Positions 10,700 through 23,249 of a stretch of 64,000 nt of DNA are shown piece by piece. The DNA is from Margaritifera margaritifera (taxonomy: Eukaryota; Mollusca; Bivalvia; Unionida; Margaritiferidae). Location: contig JAQPZY010001581.1 of the NCBI GenBank assembly GCA_029931535.1, forward strand, positions 4,510,501-4,574,500, given 5' to 3'. The notes beneath the pieces are model-generated. The model was not told the origin of the DNA and searched no databases. It worked only from the letters and a program-made list of their open reading frames with translations. The position numbers and the translations under genes were made by a program. Within the stretch, counting starts at the first letter, position 1. Each line of letters begins with the position of its first letter.

Positions 10700-11504
10700 C
10701 TGATTATCAGAATCCAACTCGTTTGTTTCTGCACAATTAATTGCTTGATTATTGTTTGACTTATGCCAAATTTGGAATGCTGCTCGATATTGATGAAACC
10801 ATGGCTGAGTTCGTGTCATCTAAATATAAGTCTAATAAGAGTCACTGTCATTGACCATTATTTATATTATAATAATAGTTTTGTGTGATTCAATATGCAA
10901 TTAATTTGTGGAAACAAATCATTTGTTGAAGGTGAGGATGGTAAACGGTGGACGAACGGTAATTAACATAGGCGCCATCTTGGTTCATATGGTTTGTAAC
11001 AGTGTAGCATGAGCTGACGGTCTGCACTCCGAAATGGAAATACCGTATGACGTTACGGGTTTCACCAGGAGGAGTCTATCTGTTTTGTAACAGTGTTGCA
11101 TTTGTTTGGAAGGGAAATGCGAGTTTGTTTGCCTTCTAAATGAAATGTCGTAGGGGAGTCCTGTGTTAAAATATGGTCGAAGGTTTATAGGGACAAACGG
11201 GAAATTAACACGGGAAAATTAATCGATGAAAGCTTATAGGGACAAAGGGTCGAAAGTTTATGGGGACAAACAGGAAATTCACATGAGGCCTCCGTGTTGA
11301 AAGGAAGTGGAGTTTTTTTTAACAGTGTATTGAAGTTGTGTATCGTAACAGAGGTCCTGAACGATGACAGTCGTCTGTATGGATGACATAAGCTCCAACG
11401 TCTTCAGGTTTATTATGTGTAGGGTTCTTTTGAGTTGTTGTCTATAACAAGAACATTGTAGGATGTAAAAGAAGGGGTATAAAATAGACTTTAAATCCCT
11501 TGAC

Positions 11505-12230
11505 AATAAAATTAACAACCCTAACCCCAACCCTAATCTCTATATAAAGTTAAAATCTCTACCCCATTCTATAATATGTCTATCCCTCCCATACCTTCCT
11601 TTTAAAAAATAAAACTACCATCCTCATAATCTTTATTTATCAACGCCCAGTTATCTACTATTCACCAACCAGTGATTTACTATCCAGCACACTGGGAATT
11701 ACCATGTAACAACCAGGGATCTACTATCCAACAACCAGATATCTACTTCCAACAACCAGTTATATACAATCCAAATACCAGAGATATATTATCCACCAAC
11801 CAAGAATCTACTATCCAACAAACAGGGACCTTCTATCCAACAACCAGTGACCAACTATCCACTAACCAAGGATCTAGTATCCACCACTCAGTTATCTATA
11901 ACTTCTAAATAAAACTAACGCCACTAATCCCACATACCGCTCTTTGAGCCCCCTCATAAAGTAAGTAAAAAACATATAGCCCTTTCTATAAGACTTCTTA
12001 GTTACCTCCCTTTATAATATACCTACTCTACCCTCCGTCAGTATCTCGACTACAACCCTATGGAGTAAACCTTACTCAACAGACTACATACCATATAAAT
12101 CCCTCCTAAATTAAACTAACAACCCTAATCCTAACCCATATAATGTCTCTTATAAATAAAGTAAAAATCTCTATTTTCATTTCTAATGTCCCTACCTACC
12201 AATTTTAAACAAAACTACCACCCCATTCAC
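11505..12230. repeat. AC-rich repetitive tract with CCCTAA-like words and 22-bp minisatellite
   Basis: Similar blocks occur near 11505 and 12105 (aacaaccctaa, later aaaatctct and aaaactaccayc), with a weaker third block near 11905. Between them, 11645-11905 is a degenerate repeat of about 22 bp (aaccagggatctactatcca and variants, roughly 11 copies). A 78-codon frame at 11672-11908 is produced by this repeat and is not a gene. Confidence 0.7.
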
Positions 12231-12620
12231 ACAAGGTATGACTTGAAAGAAGGGGTATTAATACATTTTGGCATTCTCTACTACTGTCGGTGTAATTTTA
12301 TCACCACGCTTTTGACACGCATTAATCACTGAACTATCACGAGCTTATGATGAATCAAAAAGAAATTCATCCCTTTTACTGACATTGACTATGTTTGCTT
12401 ATATAAGACAATGGTGAATTTGAATAAATCGAGAAAGAATATAAAGAGGCTGGAATTTTAAACTTGTAACTTGACATTAAACTGTTTTGTTAATAAAGGT
12501 ACAACTTTCTTATGTATCAAAAAGCTCTATTTTTGACAGCTATTTTCACTATAAAACTCAGAAATGTTAGTACAACACCAGCATACGTCTATGGAAATAT
12601 TTCAGAGTTGCCGTTAATTT

Positions 12621-12654
<34 letters not shown>
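12621..12654. repeat. (GT)17 microsatellite
   Basis: A pure GT run. Open frames on both strands that cross it (VCVCVC, HTHTHT) are artefacts. Confidence 0.95.
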
Positions 12655-12655
<1 letters not shown>

Positions 12656-12659
12656 AATC

Positions 12660-14215
12660 AATTAGAGTTAAGGCAACCAAATGTAAAATTAATCCGTGTG
12701 AAAAGTACACCTGCTGGATGTCTTTTGTCATTCCAGAATAATATTTGACCAGATTGGAATCTCTACAACCCACATGTTAACTTTCCAATGTCATATTACG
12801 TTGATTGAATAAATATTGCTTTAAACTTTTTTTGTGTATATTTTTCTGCAAAATGTTGTCATTTGTCGTCGTGTACTCATTTGAGATGCTTTTAAAAATG
12901 AAATATTCCATACACATACTTTCTACTTTTTAAGTCTGCAAGACTAAAGTCACACAAAGAATAGCAAAACGTCTAAAAGTGATTGAATGGTTAACATTTA
13001 AATTCGTTAACAAGTAATTATTTTTAGCTTAGCACAAATACATATCTCGCACGTAAGCCTTTTCTGAAAGAATCGAAATATAACAAACATTTCCCTTTGG
13101 TTGGAACAGAAACAGTGAAGGGGAAAAAAAAGAAAAAAAAAGATAATCGCCGTCATTAAATATGTTTTTGATATTGTATTAAAATAATATCGTCTTTAGG
13201 CCATACAAATAATAGTTTCATGTTTAACTCAAGGAATTCAAAGTCAAGCACCAACTATCTTCCATATTACATAAACCTCTTTATTAAACATACGTTTACA
13301 TGACTCAATCCAAACTTGTGACAAACTTGCGAACTGATTTTTACATTAATTTCCGATGAACATCTGTGGTAGCTTATTTGAATAAATTTACTTCAAACTC
13401 TATAATGAACATATTTACATTAACAATAACACACATTTAACATGCAATATCCGTCACTGTGCAAATCTCAAACATGAAATATCCGTAACTTGACGGAAAT
13501 AGGAACAAATAAGTAAAATGATGCATTTTCTATGCCTCTTTCGGCAAATTAAAAAACTCAGTTTTAAATCACAAACACAATCTTAATAAAAGACTTGGAA
13601 ACAGTTTTTATCTCACTATAAAGTCGCAATTTTTCTGTTAAGAACCACGTATTGGTCTCTTCAATTAGGTTCTGTGTATTAACTTCTCATCCATTTCACT
13701 GTTAGCTTCATGACTAATATCAGTTATTGTGACTTTCTAAAACTGTTGGCTATATATATCTAATGCCACAGATTTTCAATTGTGTGTCTGTTTTCAGTTT
13801 TTAGCACAAACATTCTTCTACACCTACTCGACAGCACTGGCTCATTTGATTTGACATAAGATATATTCGTTGCTTCTTTTACCAGTTACTTCACTGTATG
13901 TTCATTAACTTAAACATATGCATAACTTAAACGTTTGCATATTAAATCATTTATTCAGGAAAAAGTTGTATTCTTTTCTAAATGAAGCGTGGATTTGCAT
14001 AAAGAGATCGTAACATTTTAATATTAAACTATCTAGTGACTGAACCCACAATGAGTGCCCATTTTTATACCAGATGTTTGCGTTAGTAATTCAACAGTTG
14101 GAGAAATATGCATCTAATTGTATCTCTAATAACAGAAGTACGTGTGAATTTTAAAATGCCAGCATTGTGTAATACATTTTGAGACTTCATAACATTTTAT
14201 ATTGTTATAATTACA
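12660..14215. other. No gene seen
   Basis: The stretch is A+T-rich with short poly-A and poly-T runs and a small local duplication near 13440-13490 (catgcaatatccgt and catgaaatatccgt). I see no coding frame, RNA gene or element with recognisable ends. Confidence 0.6.
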
Positions 14216-14217
14216 CA

Positions 14218-15845
14218 TGAGACCATCCTTATCAGACCAGAGCCCCCTCAGACAGCCAATATATCACCAGCGGAAAAAGATCTGAACATCTGCATGAACC
14301 TCATAACCAAGGAGTAAGTAACCAATATCATCCAGAAGTTAAAAAGTAGAATGGCACCTGGTGAAGAGGAGATCTGTGCAGAAATGCTGAAGGCTGATGA
14401 ACGAGAAACACCAAAACACCTTTATAAGATACTACGGAAGATATGGGACTCGGAGAAAAAACATTAAGAATGGAAAACTGGACTCATCATCAAGATCACA
14501 AAGAAAGGGGACATGGGCAATTGTAACAGGAGGAGAATTACACCGCTCTCTCTGACTAGTAAAAGCTTCAGCTGGATTGTCTTAGATCGCATCACACCTG
14601 TTGTTTGTTTTGTTTGTTTTTTGGGGGGTTTTTTGATGGGGGGGGCAGTCATCAGGCTAGAGCAAGCAAGATTCAGCATTGGTCGCTCTTGCACTGATCA
14701 AATATTTGCCCTTCGATTGACACTGGAGCAAATGACAAAATGAAATAGCTCCCTCTATGTGATGTTCATCGACTTCGAAAAGAGGCATTTGACAGTGTGC
14801 ATAGGGATACTCTTTAGAACATTCTTCGAAGTTATGGAATACCCTGGCAGATGGTAAATATCATCAAGATCTTAGATAATCACTTCAGCTGAAAGGACAT
14901 CTGTAGAGACCAAGCAATAGACAGCTTGAAGGTTAGTACCGGAGTGAAACAAGAATGTATCATTGCCTCCTTTTTATTCATCCTTGCAATGGACTGGTTG
15001 ATGAAAGAGACAACCAAGGACAAGAATAGATTAATTCAATGGTCACCAACGTCCTTCTTAGAAGATTTGGACTTTGCAGACGATGTTACTCTCTTATCTA
15101 GTCGCCACCAAGTCATCCAACAAACGATAGATAGGCTGGCAGCAATAGCACACAAAATGGGTATAAAATTAAACATAGGAAAAACTAAGCTTTAAAAGAA
15201 AAACAACACAGTTAAACAAACCACCACAATCAACAAGCAGAAATCAGAGGAGATTACAGTGGCAGCAAAATTACAATCGATGGTGACGGTGAAGCAGAGT
15301 TTGTATCTAGACTGACGAAGGCCAACCAAACCTTTGCCATGCTACATGGAATATGGAATAAGAAAATCGCTCTGTGTCATGAGAAATCTAAGAATCTGCA
15401 TGTCGAATGTACTAAGCTGTGAGCTATATAGATCCGAATGCTGGAAGACCTCCCAAGTCATCAGAAAGAAACTGGACTTATTCCATGACATGAGCCGTAG
15501 AAGAATAAGACGAATTCTTTCGCCCAACATGATATGGAACGATGAACTGATGAGAACGTGTAATGGAAAGCCTCTATCAGAAGAGGTAAAAAAGCGCAGA
15601 TGGAGATGGCTTGGAGATGCATTAAGGATGAATCCAGACAGCTTGCCCAAGATGGCACTGAAATAGACACAACAGGGGAAGCGGGGAAGAGGACGCTAGA
15701 AAGAAAGTGGAGATGCTCCAATGCAAAGGAGTTCAGACAGATTAATTTGACATGGACAGCAACAGACCGCCAAGCAGCAGACCGCCTGGGTTGGAGAAGA
15801 CTCGTGGATGCCTTATGTACCACCTGTGGGCACAACGAGAACTGA
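14218..15845 (+). pseudogene. Broken LINE reverse transcriptase (non-LTR retrotransposon)
   Basis: This is the 3' part of a LINE pol gene in several frames. Recognisable motifs in order are KLKSRMAPGEEEICAEMLKA near 14340, ARFSIGRSCTDQIFALRLTL near 14665, and FIDFEK followed after a one-base shift by AFDSVHR near 14768-14800. TGVKQECIIASFLFILAMDW near 14938 and the catalytic LDFADDVTLLSS near 15066 follow, then MGIKLNIGKTKL near 15160. A C-terminal tail ends WRRLVDALCTTCGHNEN at 15845. The two aspartates of the FADD box are intact, but stops, frameshifts and a G/T-rich insertion (about 14605-14650) destroy the gene. The 5' half, including any endonuclease, is not present. Confidence 0.85.
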
Positions 15846-15870
15846 GAGAGATAATTACACTGAATAAACC

Positions 15871-16779
15871 CTGAAATGTTTGTTACCTTTTGGTAACGAA
15901 CATTTCAGTATTACATTCAATGCTATATTGTTTACATGACATCGATAAACGACAGAACTTCTATTCTAATGCTTTTGCATATTGAAACAACAGAACTACG
16001 CGACCTCCATTCAGTTCGACAAATAAATAAATAAAAGGCATTTGAAAGAAGATTATACATACCTAGCTTTCTAAAGAACCACTTAAATTCAAATCAAAAC
16101 TTGACAGAAATTTGTATCGCGTCCATTTGCAACAATGGCGATGTGAAACAGTTCACGTAGTACATGAAATAGAAAGCTAGCATCGCAATATAATGTAGTT
16201 TTGTGCTTTAATATAACGAATATTACAGAAAGAACCTTTCACCTATTGGACAAAAATATAGTTTATTCAAAAATGAAATACAAAATTCCCTGGAGCTGGT
16301 AAAATTTACATGTGCACACCATAATCTAAAAACAAGCAAATTTATATCGTGATCGCCGTGCCATTATTCATTAAACCATTATGTAACGAACGTTTCCATC
16401 TTATTTTTACGCACCCAGTTGACATGATTTATCAAGACATAAAAGTTTTAATTACTGTGACCATTTGTTTTCTCCAGCGAAGCAAGTCCTCCGTGCTTTA
16501 ATACAGCATAACAATTCTTCTCTTTTTTTTGACCTTACAATTAAAAACATTTATTTCCTAAATTTAAAGTAACGAATCTTTTAATAGTTCCGGCGACAAG
16601 CATTTATTGCACGATCATTTTCACGTGCAATTTCATAAATTTAAAATCATCTTCAATTTGAAGACCTCTTTTGGGGTTTTACTAACATCTAAAATCATAC
16701 CAGCTTTTGCTAAAAGATTTTATGGTGACAAATTGAAAGAAAAACTAATGTTTCAAACGGCAGTAACGAACATTTCAAA
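15871..16779. repeat. Recurring TAACGAA(cattTC) motif and terminal-like inverted repeat
   Basis: A hairpin at 15871-15908 has 17-base arms with one mismatch (ctgaaatgtttgttacc and ggtaacgaacatttcag) around a tttt loop. The word taacgaa recurs near 16214, 16384, 16569 and 16764. The last occurrence (gtaacgaacatttca) forms an inverted pair with the left hairpin arm. This may be a small non-autonomous DNA element with subterminal repeats. No target duplication was found. Confidence 0.4.
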
Positions 16780-19470
16780 TTGATACATATTCAAACTTAC
16801 TGCTATTTCAACACGCAAAGTATGAGCTGAAACTGTTGGTGATTTAGAAGTGCACGTGCTATAGAAGACATTATTACAATATAAGAAAGTGAAAAGAACT
16901 TGCATTTTGAGTAATATTGCCGCGACATTAATTGCACCCGGTTATTGAGAATGAGTTGGGTGATCACAATTACGAGCAAGAGCCATGTATATTAACTAGG
17001 TGATCTTAATCTGATTGGCTGCGTTTGTTATTTCTCTAGCAGCTATATTTTTAATCTAATTTCGATAAATCTTGGTTAATAAGTTTATAGCCTCCAGATT
17101 TTGAATAACTTCAATTATGAGCGAGGTTTATGGATATTAATTGTCCCTTTTCTTTGGCAATATTTTTCATCATACTAAAGCAAAATAGGTAAAATCAACA
17201 CGATAGAAAGTTTGGGAGATATTTAACATAGTGTTGCGTTCTTACAGTACTACATAACGCTGCTTAGTGACACGCTTAACCTTAAGGTACGTAAGCCTGT
17301 AGAACAATATGAATTATTTAATTTGGTAACTGTTGCCAATTTTTGTCAATCTGACATTAAATTCAACAACCTATTCTATCCCATACCTTCATAATTTGTG
17401 TGCACGTGCTCGTGTGCGTGGTTTTTACTCATTTCATGCAGAACACATTAATCTTTATCTGTCTCATGCTTTCACTCAGGGACAAAAACAGTTCCTTCAC
17501 AGTCGTTTACACATGTACATATATATTATTTGTTGGATAAGGATAATCTGAGAAAAGCATCACCTGAATGAACATTAGCTTGAGACTGTAATGCAAAATT
17601 ATTTTCACATATTGTACAATCAAATGTAGTAAATTTATGTGTGTCATACAGTAGTTTTGCGTTCAATTCTCTAAACATTAACGTTTGATATACATATAAG
17701 TATGCAATAAGAACAAGATCTGAATATGTATTTTAAAAATATAGTATTACTTCATTAAAATGAAAATGTCATGACATATAAGAAAGGATTAACTTTGGCT
17801 AGGTGAGAACAATCGATTCATGTCGCTGTATAATGTTCTGCCTTGACAAATAAATACTTAAATAACGAACTACTCGTTATTTTGGCAATACCACATTATG
17901 TGACAATCAAGATTTGTGGAACACTTGAACCAAAATGTCAACGACTCGACTTACGAGGCGCTCAGTGGAAGTTAACTCTTTCCACGAAACTCCTCGAAAC
18001 ACGGATCGGACTGCTTAAGTCTTGTTAATCCTTCTCACGGAAAACACGTTTTGACAACATATTTCAAATCTCATAATCCTTGACATTGCCATAAACTTTT
18101 ACACCCTAAACTGCATGTTTGCCATTAAAACTGACACCGTGGAGCGTGTTCCATCATAAACCCACGGCGACAATACTGTGTACGACGCAGATATTTTCCA
18201 GCTGTAACACCAGCTCCATAGAATTTTGAATACTTATTACAGTTTACACCGTTGAAAAGAAGACTAAGTCATATAGGTTTCTTTCAAGGATACCATATTT
18301 GCCCCTTGTTTTGTGACTATTAGTCTATCACGCATTTCAGAGATTCCAGAAACTCTTTTAAATTCCTACGACAACAAGCTCGCCAACTGCCTTGCAGGAA
18401 ATTTAATATTTTGAAATCAGCTAAAGAAAACTCGCACTGGAGCTCCGATCGTGCTGACAGGTGGCTTAGATACAATTTCATTCAACCAATACGAATTATC
18501 TTTCCATTCAATGATACAGGTGACATATATCTTTAGATGACTAAGAATTAATTCACTGCTGCAGACTTTCTAAGAAATATATGGAGGTAAAATCGAAAGA
18601 TTAGGTACTAAATAGGAGAACGGAGCGTATTCATTACTAAGCAAGAGATGTTATTCAAATGTATTGAGTGACTCCATGCTTTTTATATTGAAAGGTGCTA
18701 AATCAGAGTTTTGACCTAAATCCCTGGATATTGTCCAATATGGAAGATAGTACATAAACTTGTCAGTTTTTGATTTTTGGTTTCGCAGCTAATATTCCGG
18801 TTGTGTATGTGATGAATTTTATATTTTTACTGACATTGAACTAATGTCAGTGATACACCAATTGATTAAATTGTGTTGGTGCTCGATGAGTTGATTTATA
18901 CCAATATTGATAGGTTGGAATACAACTGAAGTATTTTGATGTCAAAGAGTTTTCGATTAATACAGAAATGATTGATGTTTAAATTAAGCTTGTTTTGGAA
19001 TCTTGTACTAGAAACCTCCATCCCACCCACACATTCTCCGCGTTTACCACAGAAAATATTCACCTTTATAACTATTTTAAGATATTTATTTCCATCTCTG
19101 CCCCCCCCCCCCCATTTTTCTGAGAATGCACTCTTTCTGTGGGACAAATTCGCAAAAAACAGGCTTCAGCAAAGAAGTTTGTTTGAAATTACTTTAGAGC
19201 AACATTTTGCTGGTGCATTAATTTGTCATCAACAGTCCACTTAAACTGATGTACATATTTACTCTGAAAAAATGTAATAACCCCACCATCACATGCGTGT
19301 TTCTCATCTAAACCAATTTCTACTGAGTATGAATGCAGCAAGATTATGTCTCCTTTTTTTTCTTTCTACATATATATCGCTACAATTTCAACTTAGCAAT
19401 AACTTCAATTGCATAATAGTCTTACTGTAACAAGGTTTTGGTTTGCCTGCAAAAAAATAGAGAATATATT
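16780..19470. other. No gene seen
   Basis: A+T-rich DNA without a supportable coding region. The longest frames are under 90 codons and have no recognisable content. A run of C at about 19100-19114 explains one of them (18972-19244). Confidence 0.55.
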
Positions 19471-19544
19471 ATGCCCCTAGTGTCGTAGTCGTCGTTGGCG
19501 GCGCAGGCGTTAGCAAATGTATACCTTTGTGTTTAGGTCAATTC

Positions 19545-20090
19545 CACAGACACTATTGCCTGTACAGTCATGAAACTTTATATGTGCATAAATCTTTAGA
19601 AGTACAATACTGCGTACCAAAATTACGTATACTTTCCGAGTCCCAGTGATCATGTTTTTTTTATGTTGGGGTCGGTTTCTGGAACACAGTTGCTGTGTCC
19701 AACTTTTACGCTCTAGTGACCATGCACTGTTGTTACCTGTACAGCCATGAAATTAGATCTGTGCTTGCATCCCGAAGAGTAGTACACTGCCATACCAAAA
19801 GTAGGTCACTGTTACCTACTTTGCACCCTGCAGGGATCATTTCACACTTTTCATGTTTCGGTGAGTTTCTCGAACACTGTTGCTAGCACAGTCATGATAT
19901 TAGATACGTGCAGGCATCATGAGAAATACTACACTGCGGTATCAAAAGTAGATCACGGTCACCTATCTTTTACATCCATTGATTTTGTACACCTTTGATT
20001 TTTTAGGTGAGTATATTGGACCCTGTTGCTTGTACAGTTATCACACTGGATACGATCGCACATCCTTGGAGGTAAATATCAAATAACAGA
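19545..20090. repeat. Diverged tandem repeat, about 150-178-bp unit, four copies
   Basis: Copies are marked by gcctgtacagtcatgaaact (19553) and its variants near 19733, 19882 and 20030. Each is followed by a gtgc(a/t)(t/g)gcatc-type word and by aaaagtaggtcac or a variant. A gtcgtcgttggcggcgcagg segment precedes it at about 19487. Confidence 0.7.
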
Positions 20091-20094
20091 GTAA

Positions 20095-21220
20095 CCGTGA
20101 CCTACATCAACCACTTGATTTGTTTTCATCACTCAGTATTGATCATCTTGTATATTGGCAAATACAAAATTATTGTTTCAGAATAAGTATGCACATGCGG
20201 GCTTTGTTGTCTTCTGAGCGCTTCATTTCTTGTTATGTTAGTCGTGGACTGGAAAAATGAATCAACAGTAACTATTTTATGTCAAGTGAAGAACCAAAAG
20301 GAAAAATCCCGTGTATCCAGCAGTAAGCATTAGGTTCGGTGAACAAATTACACTGGATGGAAAAATAAAATATTTTTTTACACACGTGATATGCTACTAC
20401 ATGTAAGTCAAGGTCTGATTTTATGTCAATACTGACAGAATCAAGGTCTGATTATATGCCAATACTGATAGATCTAAACAGATCTGATAGTAAATACAGG
20501 TTTTGTATAAAGATGAATATTTATGTCAACAAAACATGGAATCGTCAGGAAAAAGGCCTAGAGCTATTCTTCACGTATGCTCAATGGCAAATGTGTCCTG
20601 CTTGTGCGCATGCAGACATGTACATGTGGGTCACAGTTGTGACAGTGTTGCACGTACATTACATATTTATTTTATTGTACTTGCTTAGTACGTAGATTCG
20701 TAAAAATCGTTGTACTTTGAGCCTTAAATCCTTGTAGACAAAAGCATTGACTTGTCCGTATTTGAAAAAGTGGACCATTATATCAGTAGAGACACATAAT
20801 ATCTAATTATGCATTATTTCAATTTAACAATATATCCACTTGCTCCAGTGTAATTTATTTGTACACTACATGGATGTAAATGTTTTTATACATTCCTTAA
20901 TTCGTTAACGCTCGCCGGTAGCAGTAGAAATTCGATCTTCCTCAATATAACGATACATGGCTATGACTACCACCAAATAACATACATAATTGAAATGTGC
21001 GACAAGCTGATAGTGTGCCAGTAAGTCAAGTGGTGCTTAAACCTCTGCCAGCTATAGTATTAGTCGGCGGTTCATAGGTACTGGCACGTGTTAGAGTTTG
21101 AGTGACATACGGCAATATGATAATTTCTTTTAGCTTGTCACTCATGTCTGATCTGATGAAAAAGCTTTTAATCAATCATATTTTTAACCAGTCAGTTTGA
21201 TATATTAAAGAAGGACTGTC
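20095..21220. other. No gene seen; small local duplication
   Basis: Apart from a short direct duplication near 20409-20470 (aaggtctgatt, then atg(t/c)caatactgaya) I see nothing that I can name. Gene A's promoter begins directly after this interval. Confidence 0.5.
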
Positions 21221-21227
21221 GTGCCAT

Positions 21228-21266
21228 ATGGTGGGCGTGGAATATATGAAAACACGAATAAAAGGG
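21228..21266 (+). promoter_or_regulatory. Putative core promoter of TRAF-like gene A
   Basis: atggtgggcgtgga is followed 29 bases from its start by aataaaagggagt, a TATA-like box. Gene B has the same pair of words at almost the same spacing (43921 and 43949), and both lie 152-156 bases before a splice donor. That parallel is the main support. Transcription would start near 21290. Confidence 0.5.
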
Positions 21267-21287
21267 AGTACTTGCAAGATCGCTAAC

Positions 21288-21384
21288 GTAGTGTTGAGAG
21301 ACTATTTGGATAGCAATAGTTCACAGCAACAGGAAATTAAAACTGTTGAAATTAAAATCCTCTTTCTGGCCAATACCCTGACAG
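21288..21384 (+). other. Putative non-coding exon 1 of gene A, and splice donor
   Basis: The exon ends ...ccctgacag and is followed by gtaagtg at 21385, a strong donor. The matching acceptor, cctttttcaatag, ends at 23248, one base before the aATG of the CDS, giving an intron of 1864 bp. The intron contains a (CT)n run and a poly-G run. The start of the exon is estimated from the TATA-like box. Confidence 0.55.
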
Positions 21385-21805
21385 GTAAGTGTATTCTTTC
21401 AATTTATTTTACTTATTGTCGCGCAAACATTCTTCAAGTTCAGTAGTAGTCAGTTGATACGGAGGAATTTTAAAAATCTTGGGTATATAATGACAAGGTC
21501 GATTCGATTCATGGACAATAATCTATCAGTTTGGCAGCATTTTGCATGGCGATTTAAGTAAAGGTTTTTACCAGTGACAAAAAGACGACATAATATCCAC
21601 GTACAATTATTCTAAACACCACTTTTAATGTATTGTATATTATGATAATCGTGTGTAATGTTATTTTCAAAGGCATGCAATTCTAGAGGAAAATGTTTGT
21701 TACATTCCAGTTTGTATGCACCTGAGACGAGAGAATCTTGCGTTTGGGTTATCCGTAGGTGAGTGTCACTGTGTGTGAGTGTGTTTGTGGACGTCTTTGG
21801 TAAAA

Positions 21806-21807
<2 letters not shown>

Positions 21808-21863
<56 letters not shown>
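21808..21863. repeat. (CT)28 microsatellite in gene A intron
   Basis: A pure CT run inside the first intron of gene A. Gene B's short intron has no equivalent. Confidence 0.95.
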
Positions 21864-21866
<3 letters not shown>

Positions 21867-23249
21867 CAGTAACCCCTTATTAACCCTAATTCGTCTTTGG
21901 AATACAAAATAATCACATGCCCCCCTTTCCCGTCATCCAGTACTGCCCCTGGTTATGTCCCTGTGTAGTATCACGGGGTAAACAAGGACATTAGTTTTAG
22001 TACAACAGGTTTGGTTTTAAAAAATTTCATCGCTAATCGTCACTAATATTTCGATAACGCCATATCCAATGCACTCACATTTGGAATCCAATATCCTCAT
22101 ACACTAACCATATGCATTTAGTCACTCCTACCACTTGTTCATATCAAGGTTTCTTTCCTCCATTTTTAGAACAATCATCCAGGCATGTACAAGCTACTAC
22201 CCGCGGGTCGCATCCTGTCCGCGATTGGGTTTTATCTGGTTGCATTTACATCATACGGGTAAATTTAAAAATCACTATCCGGCCCACGCCCTGGAGGAAG
22301 TTGTACGTGCCTGCAATAAGCCTTTATCCAGTTCTATTTTACGTTAAGAAAGTAACCTAATCACACATGTCCATTGTTGCATTTACCAATCCTGCGTCAT
22401 AATAATGTCCCTGAGTGTGGCCATTAGATCCATACTTAAAGCACTTTTGTGGTTAAAGTTTTGATTCCATCTCTTTTGTTTTAATCAACCTTTACCTAGT
22501 TCACTACATATTTCGAATATATGATTCAACACATTTCTTTTTTCCTTTACCACAGCTGACTCTAGGTTTAAAAACCCAGATAGGCGCCATGGGATCAAAT
22601 TGTAAAACAATTTTTGTTGAATTGTTTGTCGCGTTTCAAAAATATTTCTCACCAAGTTTACTTCATATTTGAAATTTGTTATAATCCCACACCTACCTTT
22701 CATACACCACTGTTATTCCTAGGTTATGTCCATGTTTGAGGCTAAGCTGATCAAGAAGAAGAGCACTTTGCATGGATTTGTTTCCATCGCTAAAATAAAG
22801 TTGTACACTACTAGATGCATACTGGGGACATATCATCATCACATACCCACGTGTCACCTTGTACCACTCTTGCTATTACTTTATGTTCTTGTATACGGGT
22901 ACTATGGGTTCAAGGACTAGGATACTTACTTGGAATGAGGCTTTTCTTCATAAACTAATTAGCAATAGTACGTCATCAAGCTGACACAATATTTGGAATA
23001 TAACAACGTCATATACTTCCTTTATTCCTTGAAGCACACCAGCCTTTGAGTCATCATCCTACTGGGGTTATGTCACTGAGATAACGACAGTTTGTTGTGT
23101 GTTTTTTTCGGTAAGGCGGGGGGGGGGGGGGGCGGGGAGGGAACACCGTGTGTTTTTTAAGAGACAATTCATTTTGAAACTTGATCCGCGTGAAATAAGC
23201 CACTTTTCTATATGCTTTTTATAGTTGTATCTTTTCCTTTTTCAATAGA

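Larger units (their letters stand above)
10060..10830. repeat. Diverged tandem repeat of about 160 bp, three copies, with two insertions
   Basis: The motif accagatttggtatgcagct with ttgatgagat recurs in diverged form near 10076, 10411 and 10760, and gtttag followed by a(g)agttatag recurs near 10148 and 10490. The raw spacing is about 335-350 bp. It falls to about 160-165 bp when the MITE at 10203-10379 and the SINE at 10515-10699 are subtracted. The array therefore existed before both insertions. Confidence 0.55.

Noticed and set aside
11672..11908. A Gln/Asn/Thr-rich 78-residue protein
   Set aside because: Its sequence follows the 22-bp minisatellite, and no start context or neighbouring exon supports it.
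11515..12140. Interstitial telomere sequence (CCCTAA-like words)
   Set aside because: Only two or three imperfect words occur at each of two places inside an AC-rich repeat, with no run of exact TTAGGG units.
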